A stretch of DNA of 64,000 bases from Butyrivibrio sp. AE3004 (GCF_000703165.1 NZ_JNLQ01000002.1:558001-622000); one strand, 5' to 3'; positions 35,929 to 45,532 are shown, numbered from the stretch's first letter. Numbers and translations are program-made. Notes: generated by a model from the sequence alone, not told the origin.

Positions 35929-37464
35929 ATGGCACATAAATTCAGCTTTTATAATACTCTTTCAAGAACAATTGAAGAGTTTAAACCAAACGAAGAGGGT
36001 AAGGTTTCCATGTATACCTGTGGACCTACTGTTTATCACTTCGCACATATAGGAAATATCAGAACCTACATCATGCAGGATGCTCTTATCAAGGCACTTG
36101 AATACTGTGGCTACGATGTTAAGCGTGTTATGAATATCACTGATGTGGGACACCTTTCATCAGATGCTGATACAGGCGAAGATAAGATGCTTGCAGGTGC
36201 TAAGCGTGAGCACAAGACAGTAATGGAGATTGCGGATTTTTATACAAAGGCATTCTTTAAGGATTTTGATGCTGTCGGCAACAAGCGCCCAGATATCACT
36301 GAGCCTGCAACCAATTGCATACCTGAGTTTATTCATATGGTAGAGACTCTTCTGGAAAAGGGCTTTGCATATGTTGCAGGAGGTAACGTGTATTTCGATA
36401 CCAGCAAGCTTGATGACTACTATGTTTTTTCATCCGCTATAGAAAAAGAGCAGCTCGCAGTTGGTGTTCGTGATGATGTGGAAGAGGATACAGCCAAGAA
36501 AAACAAGACGGATTTTGTTCTCTGGTTTACGAAGTCAAAATTTGAAGATCAGGCGCTTAAGTGGGACAGCCCATGGGGAGTCGGATATCCCGGCTGGCAC
36601 ATTGAGTGCTCATGCATTTCCATGAAGCATCTTGGGGAATATATAGACATCCACTGCGGCGGTGTTGATAATATTTTCCCGCACCACACAAACGAGATCG
36701 CACAGTCTGAGAGTTATCTGGGTCACAGATGGTGCAAATACTGGTTCCATTCAAATCACTTAAATGACAGAGCCGGTAAAATGTCCAAATCCAAGGGTGC
36801 TGTTCTCACAGTATCCGTGCTTCAGGAGAAGGGCTATGATCCGCTTGTTTACAGATTCTTCTGCCTGCAGTCACATTACAGAAAGCCGCTTGAATTTTCA
36901 TTTGAAGTACTTGATAACACAGTGACTGCTTACAATAACCTGGTTAAGAAGGTTGAAGCACTTATCGGCTCAGATGAGGCTATTAAGGCAGCAGCTGAGA
37001 AGTATAAGAGCGAGAATGCTGGTGCAGGTATTACTGACAGAAATGCAGAGAGCTTTGCAAGGTTCCTTGAGGCAGTTAACAGTAGTGCTGATATCGATGA
37101 GAATGTTAAAAAGGAATTTGAGGAGAAATTTGCAGATGCTATTTCAAACGACCTCAATACTTCAATGGCAGTGACTCTTCTTTACGATATACTTAAGGCA
37201 GATACGAACGCAGCTACAAAGCTTGCTGTTGTGGACAGCTTTGATAAGGTGCTGTCACTTGATTTAATAGGGCATGCGCTGGCAGATGATTCTGCTGATG
37301 TAGATCCCGAGCTTGAGGCATATATTAAGGATGCTATTGAGCGCAGGGCTGCTGCAAAGAAGGCAAAGGATTTTGCTACAGCAGATGCGATCAGAGATGA
37401 ACTTCTTGCAAAGGGAGTGGAGATAAAGGATACACGCGAAGGCGTTAAGTGGACATTGGTATAA
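35929..37464 (+). CDS. cysS: Cysteinyl-tRNA synthetase
   Basis: A class I aminoacyl-tRNA synthetase that charges tRNA-Cys with cysteine. It has 511 residues, somewhat longer than the usual ~465. The active site shows TCGPTVYHFAHIGNIRTY (zinc Cys and HIGH-type HIGN), WHIECSCIS and HCGGVDNIFPHHTNE (zinc ligands), and the KMSKSKG loop. The C-terminal anticodon-binding region ends with AKDFATADAIRDELLAKGVEIKDTREGVKW, a typical CysRS end. The extra length lies in the helical region ~340-420, rich in Ala and Glu. AAGGAG precedes the ATG. A strong terminator follows. No T-box leader was seen. Confidence 0.98.
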   Translation: MAHKFSFYNTLSRTIEEFKPNEEGKVSMYTCGPTVYHFAHIGNIRTYIMQDALIKALEYCGYDVKRVMNITDVGHLSSDADTGEDKMLAGAKREHKTVMEIADFYTKAFFKDFDAVGNKRPDITEPATNCIPEFIHMVETLLEKGFAYVAGGNVYFDTSKLDDYYVFSSAIEKEQLAVGVRDDVEEDTAKKNKTDFVLWFTKSKFEDQALKWDSPWGVGYPGWHIECSCISMKHLGEYIDIHCGGVDNIFPHHTNEIAQSESYLGHRWCKYWFHSNHLNDRAGKMSKSKGAVLTVSVLQEKGYDPLVYRFFCLQSHYRKPLEFSFEVLDNTVTAYNNLVKKVEALIGSDEAIKAAAEKYKSENAGAGITDRNAESFARFLEAVNSSADIDENVKKEFEEKFADAISNDLNTSMAVTLLYDILKADTNAATKLAVVDSFDKVLSLDLIGHALADDSADVDPELEAYIKDAIERRAAAKKAKDFATADAIRDELLAKGVEIKDTREGVKWTLV

Positions 37465-37478
37465 TTATTCTTGGGGCT

Positions 37479-37519
37479 GCCCCCTGTGTCATTTTGACAC
37501 AGGGGGCAGTGTTTTATTG
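37479..37519 (+). terminator. Rho-independent terminator after cysS
   Basis: TGCCCCCTGTGTC pairs perfectly with GACACAGGGGGCA around a four-base loop. TGTTTTATT follows. Confidence 0.93.
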
Positions 37520-37535
37520 TCCTATTTTTCAATTG

Positions 37536-37660
37536 TATACTAGAGCCTTCCCTCCCCTCTGGATACCCCCCCTATACTAATGCTGGGTAAACCCTATACT
37601 AAAGCCTTCCCCCCTTCAAGGGGGAAGGTGTCAGCTTTAGCTGACGGATGAGGGTGTTAT
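37536..37660. repeat. Palindromic intergenic repeat element
   Basis: This GC-rich, noncoding stretch differs in base composition from its surroundings. It contains two copies of TATACTA(G/A)AGCCTTCCC (37536 and 37595), a hairpin CCTTCCCCC/GGGGGAAGG (37605-37628) and a second hairpin GTCAGCT/AGCTGAC (37630-37645), ending GGATGAGGGTGTT. From memory, closely similar CCTTCCCC...GGTGTCAGC...GACGGATGAGG units are scattered between genes of many Clostridia and behave like short interspersed repeats or MITE remnants. The rest of the 37465-37795 gap holds only the cysS terminator and AT-rich sequence. Confidence 0.7.
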
Positions 37661-37795
37661 CGAAAATATTCCATCAACACAAAAATATGATATATATGTT
37701 TATGTAATATTTAAGGGTTGATGAAATGATTTTGATGTGATAATATCATAAAATAGTTTAGAAATATCTAAAATACACATTGAGAGATTCGGATA

Positions 37796-38041
37796 ATGGA
37801 TACCAGAGTTTGCAGACATTGTCTTCTGAGGGATATTGAAGGCGAAGAGAAGAAAATGATTCAAAAGTACAAAGATGCCATTGAACCTGAGGACAGGGTA
37901 TCTGATGCTGTCTACGAGGACAGGCTGTCTGTCTGCACAAAATGTGACAAGCTTAGCAGCGGAACCTGCGGGGCGTGCGGGTGTTACGTAGAGCTCAGGG
38001 CACTTGGTATAAACGCTCATTGTCCCAAAAAGAAGTGGTAA
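37796..38041 (+). CDS. Small Cys-rich protein (DUF6171-like)
   Basis: An 81-residue protein with Cys pairs spaced like a zinc ribbon or small metal-binding knuckle: CRHC (6-9), then CTKC (47-50), GTCGACGC (56-63) and a final Cys before PKKKW. It resembles the DUF6171-type small proteins of Lachnospiraceae. No signal peptide is seen and the function is unknown. GAGAG lies upstream. It ends 36 bases before the GH51 gene with no terminator between, so the two may be co-transcribed. Confidence 0.72.
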   Translation: MDTRVCRHCLLRDIEGEEKKMIQKYKDAIEPEDRVSDAVYEDRLSVCTKCDKLSSGTCGACGCYVELRALGINAHCPKKKW

Positions 38042-38077
38042 GAAAAACTTTTAATAATAACAGAGGAGGAGTACACA

Positions 38078-39598
38078 TTGGCAAAGCTTATTATCAACAA
38101 TGAAAACAAGAAATCCAAAATAGCACCGGAAATTTACGGACATTTTTCAGAGCATCTCGGAAGATGTATTTACGAGGGACTTTATGTAGGCGAGAACTCT
38201 GATATTCCCAATGTTAACGGTATGAGAAGCGACGTTGTGGAGGCACTTAAGGAAATGAAGATTCCGGTCCTTCGCTGGCCCGGCGGATGCTTTGCGGATG
38301 AATATCATTGGATGGATGGTATTGGTCCAAAGGAGAAGAGAAAGAAGATGATCAACACCCACTGGGGCGGAGTAATCGAGGACAACAGCTTTGGTACACA
38401 CGAATTTTTTGAACTTACAAAGCAGCTTGGATGTAAGACTTATGTAAATGCTAACCTCGGCTCAGGCACAGTAAGAGAGATGAGCGAATGGGTTGAATAT
38501 ATGACCTTCAACGGTGTTTCACCTATGGCTGATCTTAGAAAAGAGAACGGACATGAGGAGCCCTGGACAGTAGATTATCTTGGTGTTGGCAATGAAAACT
38601 GGGGCTGCGGCGGAAATATGAGACCCACCCACTATGCCGACGAGTACAGAAGATATCAGACTTATGTAAGAAATTATGATGGTTCTAAGCCTATTAAGAA
38701 GATTTGCTGTGGACCAAATGTTGATGATTACAACTGGACACAAAAAGTGCTTGAGACCTGTTTTGACCATACACCTTCACAGTTCCATGGCTTTATGGAC
38801 GGGCTTTCACTCCATTACTATACACTTCCCGAGACAGAGAATGATTGGAACTTCAAGGGCTCTGCAACAGATTTTACTGAGGAAGTATTCTATCAGACAC
38901 TTAAGAGAAGTGCATTTATGGAAGAGCTTATAAACAAGCATGGAGCAATAATGGATCAGTATGATCCTGCTAAGAGCATTGGCCTTATGGTTGATGAATG
39001 GGGTATTTGGACTGATGTTGAGCCCGGAACAAATCCCGGTTTCCTGTATCAGCAGAATACTATGCGTGATGCTCTTGTTGCCGGTATGAACCTTAATATT
39101 TTCAATAAGCATTCAGACCGTGTGAAGATGGCATGTATCGCTCAGATGGTTAACGTACTTCAGTCCGTAATCCTTACTGAGGGTGAGAAGATGATAAAGA
39201 CACCTACCTACTATGTATTCAAGATGTTCAGATATCATCAGAATGCAACTCTCCTTGACAGTGTTCTTGTTAACAACAGTACAGTAGGTCAGGATAAGAA
39301 TGAGCTTCCTAAGATTTTCGAATCTGTATCTGAGGATGAAAATGGTAATGTGACAATAACTCTTACAAACAACTCACTTGAGGCAGCAGAGGATGTTGAG
39401 ATTGCCTTCACAAAGGATGGACCTTCCTATACTGTATCAGAGGCAGCTGTGGTAACAGGTAAGATGGCGGATCACAATACCTTTGAGAACGGTGATGTGG
39501 TGAAAGAGGAATCATTCAAGGACTACAGTAAGACTGAAAGTGGTATAACAGTAAAGATTCCTGCATGCTCTGTACTTATGCTACGTTTAAATAAATAA
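38078..39598 (+). CDS. GH51 alpha-L-arabinofuranosidase
   Basis: Removes arabinofuranosyl side groups from arabinoxylan or arabinan oligosaccharides. It has 506 residues with no signal peptide, so it is intracellular, like the GH8 enzyme in this window. The TIM barrel shows GHFSEHLGRCIYEG and LRWPGGCFADEYHW, the acid/base Glu173 in GVGNENWGCGG, and the nucleophile Glu307 in LMVDEWGIW. A beta-sandwich C-terminal domain covers ~400-506. The start is TTG, supported by GAGGAGGAG seven bases upstream. A strong terminator follows. It complements the GH8 enzyme in breakdown of hemicellulose fragments. Confidence 0.96.
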   Translation: MAKLIINNENKKSKIAPEIYGHFSEHLGRCIYEGLYVGENSDIPNVNGMRSDVVEALKEMKIPVLRWPGGCFADEYHWMDGIGPKEKRKKMINTHWGGVIEDNSFGTHEFFELTKQLGCKTYVNANLGSGTVREMSEWVEYMTFNGVSPMADLRKENGHEEPWTVDYLGVGNENWGCGGNMRPTHYADEYRRYQTYVRNYDGSKPIKKICCGPNVDDYNWTQKVLETCFDHTPSQFHGFMDGLSLHYYTLPETENDWNFKGSATDFTEEVFYQTLKRSAFMEELINKHGAIMDQYDPAKSIGLMVDEWGIWTDVEPGTNPGFLYQQNTMRDALVAGMNLNIFNKHSDRVKMACIAQMVNVLQSVILTEGEKMIKTPTYYVFKMFRYHQNATLLDSVLVNNSTVGQDKNELPKIFESVSEDENGNVTITLTNNSLEAAEDVEIAFTKDGPSYTVSEAAVVTGKMADHNTFENGDVVKEESFKDYSKTESGITVKIPACSVLMLRLNK

Positions 39599-39641
39599 TC
39601 GGGATAATCAATAATGATCTCCCTATAAAAATGCACATAAT

Positions 39642-39688
39642 AAACAGCCTATTTTTGTGAATTTTAGTTTCACAAAATAGGCTGTTTT
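39642..39688 (+). terminator. Rho-independent terminator after GH51
   Basis: A long stem (AAACAGCCTATTTTTGTGAA with TTTCACAAAATAGGCTGTTT, slight bulge) followed by TTTTGC. Confidence 0.92.
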
Positions 39689-39767
39689 GCATATTTTTAT
39701 TTTAAAAGATATGTTAAGTTAACAGTGAGTAGCGTTTTGGTTTTTATATTCTTATGGAGGGAAAAAG

Positions 39768-40331
39768 ATGAATAGGAGAGTAGTGCAGATTACACGTAAA
39801 CTGTTGTCAATGATGCTTGCTTTAGCAATGGTAATTCTTTTGGCTGATCCTGTATGTGTTTCAGCCAAGATCAAAACACTAAATTTAAAGCACGCAGATA
39901 TATCAGACCCGTATGTATCCTATATCAACACAGTAGCTACAACAATTCCGAAAACCGGAACATATAAGGTTTCCTTGAAAAAAAATGGTGGTGTATATTA
40001 TGGCTATCTTAAGTTTGTTGCGCCTAAAACAAAAACCTACACCATTACGCTAAGCGATCTTAAATGCAAAGGCAATGAGCAGGTATATGGAGGTGTTCAG
40101 ACAGAGATGGAAGTAGGTGATGGTACAGATAGTATTAAGCATGTTGAAATTCAGACAAAAGGTGGCACAAATACAGTACTTCAGCTTGCTCATAAGAAGC
40201 AAGGTTCCAATCTTATACCAAAAAGAACAGGGAAAATTACTCTTACGGAAGGACAGACATTATACCTGTGCTATGTTTTTATCGTAAAAACAAAGGGCAA
40301 AAAGCTGACTTCAAAGCTTACCATAAAATGA
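39768..40331 (+). CDS. Small secreted protein of unknown function
   Basis: A 187-residue exported protein. It has a basic start, a hydrophobic core (~12-28) and a likely cleavage after VSA (~31-33). The mature part is beta-rich, Lys/Thr/Gly-rich and basic (SLKKNGGVYYGYLKFVAPKTKTYTITLSDL), with a KLTSKLTIK end. It resembles small Ig-like surface modules in composition, but I cannot assign a family. TGGAGGGAAAAAG is a strong ribosome site. A lipoprotein gene follows 36 bases later in the same direction. Confidence 0.75.
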   Translation: MNRRVVQITRKLLSMMLALAMVILLADPVCVSAKIKTLNLKHADISDPYVSYINTVATTIPKTGTYKVSLKKNGGVYYGYLKFVAPKTKTYTITLSDLKCKGNEQVYGGVQTEMEVGDGTDSIKHVEIQTKGGTNTVLQLAHKKQGSNLIPKRTGKITLTEGQTLYLCYVFIVKTKGKKLTSKLTIK

Positions 40332-40367
40332 TTTTATTATTAGAATTGTTTGAAGGAGAATAAGGAT

Positions 40368-41147
40368 ATGAAAAATAGATTAGTTTATTTAATCGGTGCG
40401 TGTGTAGCGCTTATGGCTTTGTGTGCGTGCGGTGAGAAAAACAGTAGTGAAAATGACTTTGTTAATGTTGCAAGTGTAGCCGCTAAATCAGAAGATAAGA
40501 TATTAAGCAAAGCTAATACAACAACCGAAAATTCAGAAAAGAATGATGATGCATCCTACAAGGAAGTTTATTCCAAGCTGATTGATGAATTGTCTTCCGA
40601 AAAAAAGGCAGATATGTTTGCACTTATAAATGTGGATGAGGATAGTGTTCCCGAGCTTGCAGCGGTAGATTCTGAAGGTTCGTGGGATGAAGATCAGGTA
40701 TTTTTATATACCACGGACGGAAAGGACGCAATTCTTCTTGCAAGTGATATCGGTCCCGGAATGGAGGGACATGCTGTTTCTTATTTTGAGAAGAAAAACG
40801 TTATTGTTCAGACCGGTGCACCAATGGGTGACAGATATGTTTTATACAAAATTGTAGACTCAAAACCGGTTCAGTTTTTAGCTGCCGAACAATTTGAAAT
40901 GATTGATGAAGAGGACAATGAGGTTGTGCATAGCATAGTTGATGACAAAGAGGTATCTGAGGAGGAATACCTTAAGATGCTTAAGGCAGCTTTTCCTGAA
41001 GAAGAGATGATTATGCTTTCTGCTGCCCAAGATGCACCTGATATGGTCAGATATAAGGTTAGCCTGGATAATGGTTATCTGGATCTTACCGAAACAGAGA
41101 AAATTCCATATAGTTCTTATGATGAAATAATGGAATTATTGAAGTGA
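40368..41147 (+). CDS. Small lipoprotein of unknown function
   Basis: A 259-residue lipoprotein with lipobox LCAC (Cys21), then a Ser/Asn/Lys linker and a folded domain. That domain includes FALINVDEDSVPELAAVDSEGSWDEDQVFLYTTDG, an Asp-rich calcium-like turn as in the lipoprotein at 26624-27856. I chose ATG 40368 over a TTG six codons upstream because GGAG lies nine bases before the ATG. It probably shares a transcript with the secreted protein before it. The terminator at 41169 ends the unit. No named family is recognised. Confidence 0.78.
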   Translation: MKNRLVYLIGACVALMALCACGEKNSSENDFVNVASVAAKSEDKILSKANTTTENSEKNDDASYKEVYSKLIDELSSEKKADMFALINVDEDSVPELAAVDSEGSWDEDQVFLYTTDGKDAILLASDIGPGMEGHAVSYFEKKNVIVQTGAPMGDRYVLYKIVDSKPVQFLAAEQFEMIDEEDNEVVHSIVDDKEVSEEEYLKMLKAAFPEEEMIMLSAAQDAPDMVRYKVSLDNGYLDLTETEKIPYSSYDEIMELLK

Positions 41148-41168
41148 TCATAATTGCTTATAAATGAA

Positions 41169-41212
41169 AGGCACATAGTCTTTGGTATTACCCTAGACTA
41201 TGTGCCTTTTTG
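41169..41212. terminator. Terminator between converging genes
   Basis: A perfect stem GGCACATAGTCT/AGACTATGTGCC followed by TTTTT on the plus strand and flanked by A residues on the other side. Confidence 0.93.
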
Positions 41213-41220
41213 CTGCTTGT

Positions 41221-43563
41221 TTATTTGACTTTTATTTTTACTGTTTCGGTTGTTTTTTTGATCTTTCCTTTAGCACCGACAGTTACTTTGAATTTGTAAG
41301 TACCTTTTTTGCTGCCTTTTTTGAACTTGATAGTTACTTTGCGGCCCTTTATTTTTACAGTAGCATTCTTCAAAAGACCTTTTTTGGAAATGTCCTTAAC
41401 AGAAATCTTACCCTTTGAATTATTTATGGTAAGTGTAACTGTTTGTGTTTTTTTCTTAAGCGTTGAGGCGGCAATTGTATCCTTATCCTGAGATATCCAG
41501 GCTTTGCCGGGAACCTTTTTGTTCACGGCAATTTCGGTTTCAGCATTTGAGCCTTTGTCACCGGGCCAGCTGTTTACAGGTATGCCTGAAGCTGATGAAG
41601 TGCCGGAACCATTTGATGAGTCTTGGCTGTTATTCTTATTAGTTGTAGAATCCTGTGACTTATCGGAAGGGGCGGGATTCATGGACGGATCTGTCTTACC
41701 GGTATCACTTGATCCCGAAGGTTTATCCTTTGTGGTTCCGGAAGGTTTTGGCTCTGATCCGTAATAGGAAACACCTGTCTTTTGTGCTTTATAGTAATTC
41801 ATTCCGCTCTCATCATAGCAGAAGGTCTGGCGAGACAGACTTATGGAGTCACCATAGTTGTAGCAGATTGGATTAAAGGCAACGATAAAAATATATTTTT
41901 TATCAGGATTAAGGCCATACAGTCTGAAATTCCGATAGGAATTTTCAACTGAAAGAGCATCATAGCCTGAAGTTCCTTCTGCCATTTTTATTGCTTTATT
42001 GTAGCTTGCAACAAGGTCAGGCTGGCTGCAACTTTCCGGAAGCTCAGCATAGCCTATTGTGAAAAGATTTTCATAATCATTTGAGTAATAGCCGTTTTGT
42101 GGATTGAAATCTTTTAACGCATCCTGATTATAAAAGTTTTCCAGAGCGCTGCTCCAGTCAAGAATTGCTATGCTTCCGTTTCTTAGCACATTCATATCAA
42201 ACATGTATGCACCCTGAAGCTCTGAAGTGATCTTTGAGTATGTGCTTTGCTTCTTGCCTTCTGTTCCGTCTGAGGTCTTTGTATCTCTGAGATAGGCATA
42301 AACAAGATCTTTTGATTTGTCGGTATCCGAATACCCGCATTTCATCACTATACCATAGCTGCAATCCTTTTTAAGATTATTGAAGGTGTAGCTTGTATCA
42401 CCACTCTTTACTTTTATCGGTGATGAGTCAATCCTTTTAACAGCCTCTCTGAGATTGGGGCCGTAGTTATAGGAATACCCGTATTGTCTTTTGTCAGATT
42501 CCGGGTTATATTGCTTATTCTCAACAAGCATAAGCTCAATAGTGCTTTCATCTTTTGCAGGAGTGATTTTTTTTGTTGTGCTTTTCTGAGTTCCCCAGTC
42601 TATTGTTATTGAGTCTGTTGTAGAATCAGCCTTAATATAAAGCTCAGAATTCGTGTACTGCCCGTTAACAAAGTATTTACCCTGCATGGTTTTGTCTATT
42701 GTTGATGTGTCGGCAGGTACAAATTGCGCAGCCTTTTGGAAGGTAGCGGAGTCATCAATGCCTTCAGGTTTAATTCCTGTTGCTATGAAGTACCTGAATT
42801 TATATTTTGTTTTTTGGCCATCATGATATTGTATATTGGCACCTATTACAGCGGTGTAGGAGTGGTCCGAAGATAGACCTCGGAACATGTAATTGGCCTG
42901 CGATTTGTTTAGCTTAAGCTCTTTTTTACCAATCATATCCTTTGCTTTTTGCAGAGCAGCATCCTTGCCGTCAGCCTCATCAGCATAGCCAAGGTAACAT
43001 GATATGTTCAGGCTTGAATAATCCTTATAGTCATTTTTTATTTCCTTTAAGAGATTCCTGTAATCCACTGTAGCTGTGGTTCCGCTGACACCAAGAACAG
43101 GCATGGTGGATGTTTTTGAAGCAGGACAAAATCTTACTCCCGTCAAATAGCTGGAGCTTCTCCATCCGCCTGATGAACTTGAGGTGATAGAGTAGCCGAC
43201 ATAGACGTTATAGGATTTCTCGGGATCGAGCCCCGTAAATGTATACCTCCTTGTTGAACCGCTTATTTGAGGTGGGCCACCGGGACCTGAGACAGGATGG
43301 GATGTATTATCCTCTGAATCATAGATACTTACCTGGAAGTATTCAAAATAGCTGTTTTTCCATTCCTTGTTTTTCTGTTGCAGTAAATAATTTGCAGCAC
43401 TTGACCAGTCTACAGTGATACTTGTTTCGGTTGAATCAATGCAATAGATGGTTCTTTCGTTATTGGCTGCTTTTGCTGTTTTAGGAATAAACAGGCAAGA
43501 CAAACTAAAGACAGCTATTATACAAAATAATAGCCTAAAGCGAGATTTAAATTTTTTCTTCAT
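41221..43563 (-). CDS. Large secreted protein with repeated Fn3-like domains
   Basis: A 780-residue exported protein. After a signal peptide (~8-32) come about four domains, each beginning with a strand like TSITVDWSSA, TTATVDYRNLL, DSITIDWGTQ or GSIAILDWSSA and ending with tyrosine-rich strands (RYTFTGLDPEKSYNVYVGY), which is the outline of fibronectin type III or similar beta-sandwich repeats. A Pro/Ser/Thr/Gly/Asn-rich linker (~610-680) resembles a wall spacer. The C-terminal cap (~685-780) is basic and ends ...KKTTETVKIKVK, shared with the broken gene at 30040-30653. There are no catalytic motifs and no LPXTG; it is probably an adhesin or wall-associated binding protein. Confidence 0.8.
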   Translation of the reverse strand: MKKKFKSRFRLLFCIIAVFSLSCLFIPKTAKAANNERTIYCIDSTETSITVDWSSAANYLLQQKNKEWKNSYFEYFQVSIYDSEDNTSHPVSGPGGPPQISGSTRRYTFTGLDPEKSYNVYVGYSITSSSSGGWRSSSYLTGVRFCPASKTSTMPVLGVSGTTATVDYRNLLKEIKNDYKDYSSLNISCYLGYADEADGKDAALQKAKDMIGKKELKLNKSQANYMFRGLSSDHSYTAVIGANIQYHDGQKTKYKFRYFIATGIKPEGIDDSATFQKAAQFVPADTSTIDKTMQGKYFVNGQYTNSELYIKADSTTDSITIDWGTQKSTTKKITPAKDESTIELMLVENKQYNPESDKRQYGYSYNYGPNLREAVKRIDSSPIKVKSGDTSYTFNNLKKDCSYGIVMKCGYSDTDKSKDLVYAYLRDTKTSDGTEGKKQSTYSKITSELQGAYMFDMNVLRNGSIAILDWSSALENFYNQDALKDFNPQNGYYSNDYENLFTIGYAELPESCSQPDLVASYNKAIKMAEGTSGYDALSVENSYRNFRLYGLNPDKKYIFIVAFNPICYNYGDSISLSRQTFCYDESGMNYYKAQKTGVSYYGSEPKPSGTTKDKPSGSSDTGKTDPSMNPAPSDKSQDSTTNKNNSQDSSNGSGTSSASGIPVNSWPGDKGSNAETEIAVNKKVPGKAWISQDKDTIAASTLKKKTQTVTLTINNSKGKISVKDISKKGLLKNATVKIKGRKVTIKFKKGSKKGTYKFKVTVGAKGKIKKTTETVKIKVK

Positions 43564-43654
43564 TATAGAGTTCCCCTTTTCCCCTTATAAAACTTTTTCC
43601 CCTCGAAATAAAATTATATGAGAATTTAACGGTAAAGTAAACCTGATATACAGT

Positions 43655-43737
43655 CAAAAAAACCGGGTATATGTGTTTAATCTCAATCTGTCATGCCCTT
43701 TTGGCAATCGGATTTAAGCTAAACTTATATACCCGGG
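43655..43737 (-). terminator. Long hairpin terminator after metI
   Basis: On the minus strand, CCGGGTATAT pairs with ATATACCCGG across an inner imperfect stem capped by TGCC/GGCA, then a T-run. It lies 12-94 bases past the metI stop. Confidence 0.75.
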
Positions 43738-43748
43738 AAGTAGTGGTT

Positions 43749-44384
43749 TTATGACATTTTTTTATATAAATGGTTGCCCAGCATCTGGATAAGCTGTACA
43801 AAAGCAATCAGAATGATTGAGCAAACGATGAGGTAGTCTGTTTTGTACTGCTGATATCCGTAACGTATTGCGATGTCACCGATACCGCCGCCGCCGACCG
43901 TTCCAGCCATTGCGGAGTAGCCTATAAGTGAGATTATAAGAAGGACTATACCGTTTAGCATTCTCGGAATTGATTCCTTTACATAGACTCTGAGGAGAAT
44001 CTGGAAATTGGAAGCGCCAAATGACCTTGCGGCTTCGATTACTCCGGGGTTGGTCTCACGAAGAGCTGATTCAAAAACTCTTGCAATGAAAGGAATTGCG
44101 GAAATGGTCAGAGGAACAATTGAAGCAGTTGTTCCGATTGATTTTCCGACAACCATTCTTGTAAACGGAATCAGGATAACCAGCAAAATGATAAAAGGAA
44201 AGCTTCTGAATACGTTCACTATAAAACTAAGTATCTCATAAACAAGTTTGTTTGGCTTTAATCCGTCAGGTGCAGTAAGTGTAAGGATTATCGCAGGGAT
44301 AAAACCAAGTACCACAGAAAAGATTGTGGACCAGAAAACCATATACAGGGTCTGGTTAAAAGCTTTTAATATGATATCTGTCAT
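43749..44384 (-). CDS. metI: Methionine ABC transporter permease
   Basis: A 211-residue inner-membrane permease of the D/L-methionine importer MetNIQ, with five hydrophobic helices. It carries the permease-ATPase contact region (EAARSFGASNFQILLRVYVKESIPRML) and family blocks FRSFPFIILLVILIPFTRMVVG and GGGGIGDIAIRYGYQQY. The start overlaps the metN stop by one base (TAATG) and has GGGAGG at nine bases, so it is coupled to metN. The ATPase and binding protein follow on the same strand. Confidence 0.94.
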   Translation of the reverse strand: MTDIILKAFNQTLYMVFWSTIFSVVLGFIPAIILTLTAPDGLKPNKLVYEILSFIVNVFRSFPFIILLVILIPFTRMVVGKSIGTTASIVPLTISAIPFIARVFESALRETNPGVIEAARSFGASNFQILLRVYVKESIPRMLNGIVLLIISLIGYSAMAGTVGGGGIGDIAIRYGYQQYKTDYLIVCSIILIAFVQLIQMLGNHLYKKMS

Positions 44385-45355
44385 TACTTAATAACCTCCC
44401 ATGTTACATCTTTTTTATCAAGAAAAGCGCAAACCCTGTCTAAATCTTTTTCATTTATATTAAGAACAAGGCTGCCGTAAACATCCTCTCTGAAGTCTTC
44501 AAGCTTGGCCCAGCAGATATTGAAATCCGCCTGAAGTTCCCTGGACATCATGGTGACGATGGGACGCTGATTGCCCTCACCGTAGAAGAATAGCTTGATA
44601 TTAAGGCCGGTTTTGGGAAGCTTATCACTTTCTTCTCTAAGGAAATCTCTGATTTCCTTTTCCTTAGGCCATACGAAAAGCTTCTCGGGCTGACCTACGG
44701 AGAGTACCTGTCCATTGCTCAAAAAAGCAACCTTTTTGCAGATCTGCTTAACAACCTCCATCTGGTGAGTGACGATGATTATGGTTATGCCCATTTCCTT
44801 ATTGATCTTCTGAAGAAGAGCAAGGATTCCTTTTGTGATCTCGGGATCGAGGGCACTTGTTGCTTCGTCACAGAGTAGGATTTCGGGATCTAGGACCAGA
44901 GCTCTTGCTATGGCAACACGCTGTTTCTGACCGCCGGAAAGTTCTCTTGGCTTTGCATGGACTTTTTCCTCAAGGCCTACAAGCTTTATGAGTTTAAGAA
45001 TTTTCTCCTTGGCTTCGGGAGTGTTTGTTTTCATGCCCCAGAATTTCATTGGAAGCGCTACGTTCTGATATACATCGAGTCTCTCAAGAAGGTTGAAGCT
45101 CTGGAAGATCATTCCCATTTTCTTCTGCATAAGACGAAGAGCTTTCTTATCCTTAATATTGACTTCCTGATCATCAACTGTAATATATCCCGAATCATAG
45201 GATTCAAGTCCGTTGATGCAGCGCAGAAGAGTAGATTTTCCGGCACCGCTCTGGCCGATTATACCGAAAATTTCATGGTTTTCGATTTCCATGGAAACAC
45301 CTTTAAGTACATCCGTATTCTTAAAGGATTTTGTTACGTTATCAATTTTTATCAT
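44384..45355 (-). CDS. metN: Methionine ABC transporter ATP-binding protein
   Basis: A 323-residue ABC ATPase that powers methionine import. Walker A is GQSGAGKST, the signature is LSGGQKQRVAIARAL and Walker B is EILLCDEATSALD. Residues ~240-323 form the NIL regulatory domain that binds methionine in MetN proteins (IVTMMSRELQADFNICWAKLEDFREDVYGSLVLNI). Its stop overlaps the metI start. The metQ gene lies upstream behind its own terminator, so metNI appear to be transcribed separately. Confidence 0.95.
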   Translation of the reverse strand: MIKIDNVTKSFKNTDVLKGVSMEIENHEIFGIIGQSGAGKSTLLRCINGLESYDSGYITVDDQEVNIKDKKALRLMQKKMGMIFQSFNLLERLDVYQNVALPMKFWGMKTNTPEAKEKILKLIKLVGLEEKVHAKPRELSGGQKQRVAIARALVLDPEILLCDEATSALDPEITKGILALLQKINKEMGITIIIVTHQMEVVKQICKKVAFLSNGQVLSVGQPEKLFVWPKEKEIRDFLREESDKLPKTGLNIKLFFYGEGNQRPIVTMMSRELQADFNICWAKLEDFREDVYGSLVLNINEKDLDRVCAFLDKKDVTWEVIK

Positions 45356-45532
45356 ATGAAAAAATGTCCTTATTTTTTTATATTCAGATTCAGAATTATT
45401 ACATGAATTCCGAAAACCGTGTATTTAGCATACTTACACATTTTACAATAAATACGTTCTTTTATCCACAGTAAAATAGCCTGTTTCCATACGGGAATGT
45501 GAAGCATGACAAGGTAAGTGGTGAGTTTTGGA

